A DNA stretch of 64,000 nucleotides, from positions 3,607,001 through 3,671,000 of the forward strand of contig NZ_CP029617.1 in the NCBI RefSeq assembly GCF_003945545.1, written 5' to 3'. Below the pieces are notes generated by a model. It saw nothing but the letters and a program-made list of their open reading frames with translations, was not told the DNA's origin and made no database searches. Positions 62,397 to 64,000 of the stretch are shown here, piece after piece. Position numbers and translations under genes: made by a program. The stretch is from Streptomyces sp. WAC 01529 (GTDB taxonomy: Bacteria > Actinomycetota > Actinomycetes > Streptomycetales > Streptomycetaceae). Positions within the stretch are counted from its first letter, which is position 1; the number at the start of each line of letters is the position of its first letter.

Positions 62397-64000
62397 TCAA
62401 CTCCCCGCCAGCAGCTCATCCGCGTCGACGATCCGGTACGCGTACCCCTGCTCGGCGAGGAACCGCTGCCGGTGCGCGGCGAAGTCCTGGTCGATGGTGT
62501 CCCGCGCGACGACGGAGTAGAAGCGGGCCTCGTGCCCGTCCGCCTTGGGCCGCAGCACGCGCCCGAGCCGCTGGGCCTCCTCCTGCCGCGAGCCGAACGT
62601 GCCCGACACCTGGATGGCGACGGTGGCCTCCGGCAGGTCGATGGAGAAGTTGGCGACCTTCGACACGACGAGGACCGAGATCTCGCCCTCCCGGAAGGCG
62701 CCGAAGAGCTTCTCGCGCTGCGCGTTCGTGGTCTCGCCCTTGATGACGGGGGCGTTCAGGTGCTCGCCCAGCTCGTCGAGCTGGTCGATGTACTGCCCGA
62801 TGACGAGGGTCTGCTCACCGGCGTGCTTCTTGACCAGCGCCTCGGTCACCTTCCGCTTGGTCGCGGTCGTGGCGCAGAAGCGGTACTTCTCCTCGGCCTC
62901 GGCGGTGGCGTACGCGAGCCGCTCGCTGTCCGTGAGGTTGACCCGGACCTCGACGCAGTCGGCGGGCGCGATGTAGCCCTGCGCCTCGATCTCCTTCCAC
63001 GGGGCGTCGAACCGCTTGGGCCCGATGAGCGAGAAGACGTCGGACTCGCGCCCGTCCTCGCGTACGAGGGTGGCGGTGAGCCCGAGGCGGCGGCGTGCCT
63101 GGAGGTCGGCGGTGAACTTGAAGACGGGCGCGGGCAGCAGGTGCACCTCGTCGTAGATGACCAGGCCCCAGTCGCGGGAGTCGAACAGCTCCAGGTGCGG
63201 GTAGATGCCCTTCCGCTTCGTCGTGAGGACCTGGTACGTGGCGATGGTGACGGGCCGGATCTCTTTCCTCGTACCGCTGTACTCGCCGATCTCGTCCTCC
63301 GTCAGGGAGGTGCGCTTCACCAGTTCGTGCTTCCACTGGCGGGCGGAGACGGTGTTGGTGACGAGGATGAGCGTGGTCGCCTTGGCCTGCGCCATGGCCC
63401 CGGCGCCGACGAGGGTCTTCCCGGCCCCGCACGGCAGTACGACGACACCGCTGCCGCCGTGCCAGAAGCCCTCGACGGCCTGCTGCTGGTAGGGCCGCAG
63501 CGCCCAGCCGCTCTCGTCGAGGTCGATCTTGTGGGCCTCGCCGTCGACGTACCCGGCGAGGTCCTCGGCGGGCCAGCCCAGCTTCAGCAGGGTCTGCTTG
63601 ACCTGTCCGCGCTCGGAGGGGTGGACGGCGACGGTGTCCGCGTCGATCCGCTCCCCGACGAGCGGCTGCACCTTCTTCGAGCGCAGGATCTCTTCGAGCA
63701 CGGGCCGGTCGGTGGTGGTGAGGACGAGGCCGTGGGTGGGGTGCTTGGAGAGGGTGAGGCGGCCGTAGCGGGCCATCGTCTCGGCGACGTCGACGAGCAG
63801 GGCGTGCGGGACGGGGTAGCGGGAGAACTCCACGAGGGCGTCCACGACCTGCTCGGCGTCGTGTCCCGCCGCGCGGGCGTTCCAGAGGCCGAGCGGGGTG
63901 ACGCGGTAGGTGTGGATGTGCTCGGGCGCGCGCTCCAGCTCCGCGAACGGGGCGATGGCGCGGCGGCAGGCGTCCGCCTGCTCGTGGTCGACCTCGAGCA
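62397..64000 (-). CDS. XPB/Ssl2-type DNA helicase (N-terminus beyond window)
   Basis: The frame is open to the right edge; about 535 codons of a bacterial XPB helicase are present. A C-terminal superfamily 2 core is complete: Walker A VVVLPCGAGKTLVGAG, DExx as VIYDEVHLLP, TATLVREDG motif III, and QEEAQRLGRVLRPKADG motif VI. The N-terminal part present includes the damage-recognition-like domain. Bacterial XPB acts as a 3'-5' helicase in repair or recombination-linked roles. The stop lies 44 bases from the convergent small membrane gene. Confidence 0.95.
   Translation of the reverse strand, partial: LEVDHEQADACRRAIAPFAELERAPEHIHTYRVTPLGLWNARAAGHDAEQVVDALVEFSRYPVPHALLVDVAETMARYGRLTLSKHPTHGLVLTTTDRPVLEEILRSKKVQPLVGERIDADTVAVHPSERGQVKQTLLKLGWPAEDLAGYVDGEAHKIDLDESGWALRPYQQQAVEGFWHGGSGVVVLPCGAGKTLVGAGAMAQAKATTLILVTNTVSARQWKHELVKRTSLTEDEIGEYSGTRKEIRPVTIATYQVLTTKRKGIYPHLELFDSRDWGLVIYDEVHLLPAPVFKFTADLQARRRLGLTATLVREDGRESDVFSLIGPKRFDAPWKEIEAQGYIAPADCVEVRVNLTDSERLAYATAEAEEKYRFCATTATKRKVTEALVKKHAGEQTLVIGQYIDQLDELGEHLNAPVIKGETTNAQREKLFGAFREGEISVLVVSKVANFSIDLPEATVAIQVSGTFGSRQEEAQRLGRVLRPKADGHEARFYSVVARDTIDQDFAAHRQRFLAEQGYAYRIVDADELLAGS

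Overview
The window is a very GC-rich, gene-dense stretch of an actinobacterial chromosome, almost certainly Streptomyces. The reasons are strong G/C bias at third codon positions, frequent GTG and TTG starts, chains of ATGA/GTGA overlapping genes, a complete conservon (cvnABCD plus two P450s), the futalosine menaquinone genes, and actinobacterial families such as DUF2530, DUF3027 and DUF2771. I saw no tRNA, rRNA, prophage, IS transposase or CRISPR array. Both ends are cut: an alpha/beta hydrolase loses its N-terminus at the left edge and an XPB-type helicase loses its N-terminus at the right edge.

Layout. 1-2.8 kb: hydrolase tail, pdxH, and a divergent citrate synthase. 2.8-11.5 kb: a tightly coupled leftward operon (TIGR03084-like protein, AtuA-like DUF1446, carboxyltransferase, biotin carboxylase with biotin domain, acyl-CoA dehydrogenase, enoyl-CoA hydratase, TetR). 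It looks like a branched acyl-CoA or acyclic-terpene (liu/atu type) degradation pathway, with a 14-bp palindrome at its head. 11.6-16.7 kb: secreted FG-GAP-like protein, EamA exporter, and a GlcD-GlcF-type fused oxidoreductase. 16.9-22.6 kb: the conservon, six genes each overlapping the next; its first P450 lacks the usual ExxR arginine. 22.7-26.7 kb: serC, a 27-C tract, and an ABC-2 drug-type exporter divergent from a TetR gene, with four repeated operator-like palindromes between them. 26.7-38.4 kb: secreted and regulatory genes, including beta-propeller protein, SGNH hydrolase, MBL-fold hydrolase/AraC pair, cupin, an AhpD-like/MarR divergent pair, Uma2 protein, aldo-keto reductase, ThpR, and MarR-MFS.

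38.5-54.4 kb: purine (NCS2) permease, DUF2530, a CtpE-like P-type ATPase, a secreted protein, a 1045-residue sacsin/Hsp90-like GHKL ATPase, DUF3027, MFS, DUF2771 lipoprotein, mqnB-mqnD, and a cold-shock-domain protein. 54.4-64 kb: HAD phosphatase, a full ferric-siderophore ABC importer ending in a clear intrinsic terminator, two membrane proteins around a repeat-rich divergent gap, a GT87 mannosyltransferase, and the helicase.

Three families of non-coding repeats recur. Family A carries CTCAAACGCCGG and in two places supplies the final codons and stop of the adjacent gene. Family C carries GCGCGGGGAACTGCGCGACCAG-like hairpins. Family B forms islands of CGCCGCGAAGCGGCG palindromes mixed with GGGCGGGTGGGTGGGG tracts that fit the G-quadruplex rule. 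About ten genes appear to be leaderless, with a TANNNT hexamer placed so that transcription would begin at or one base before the start codon.
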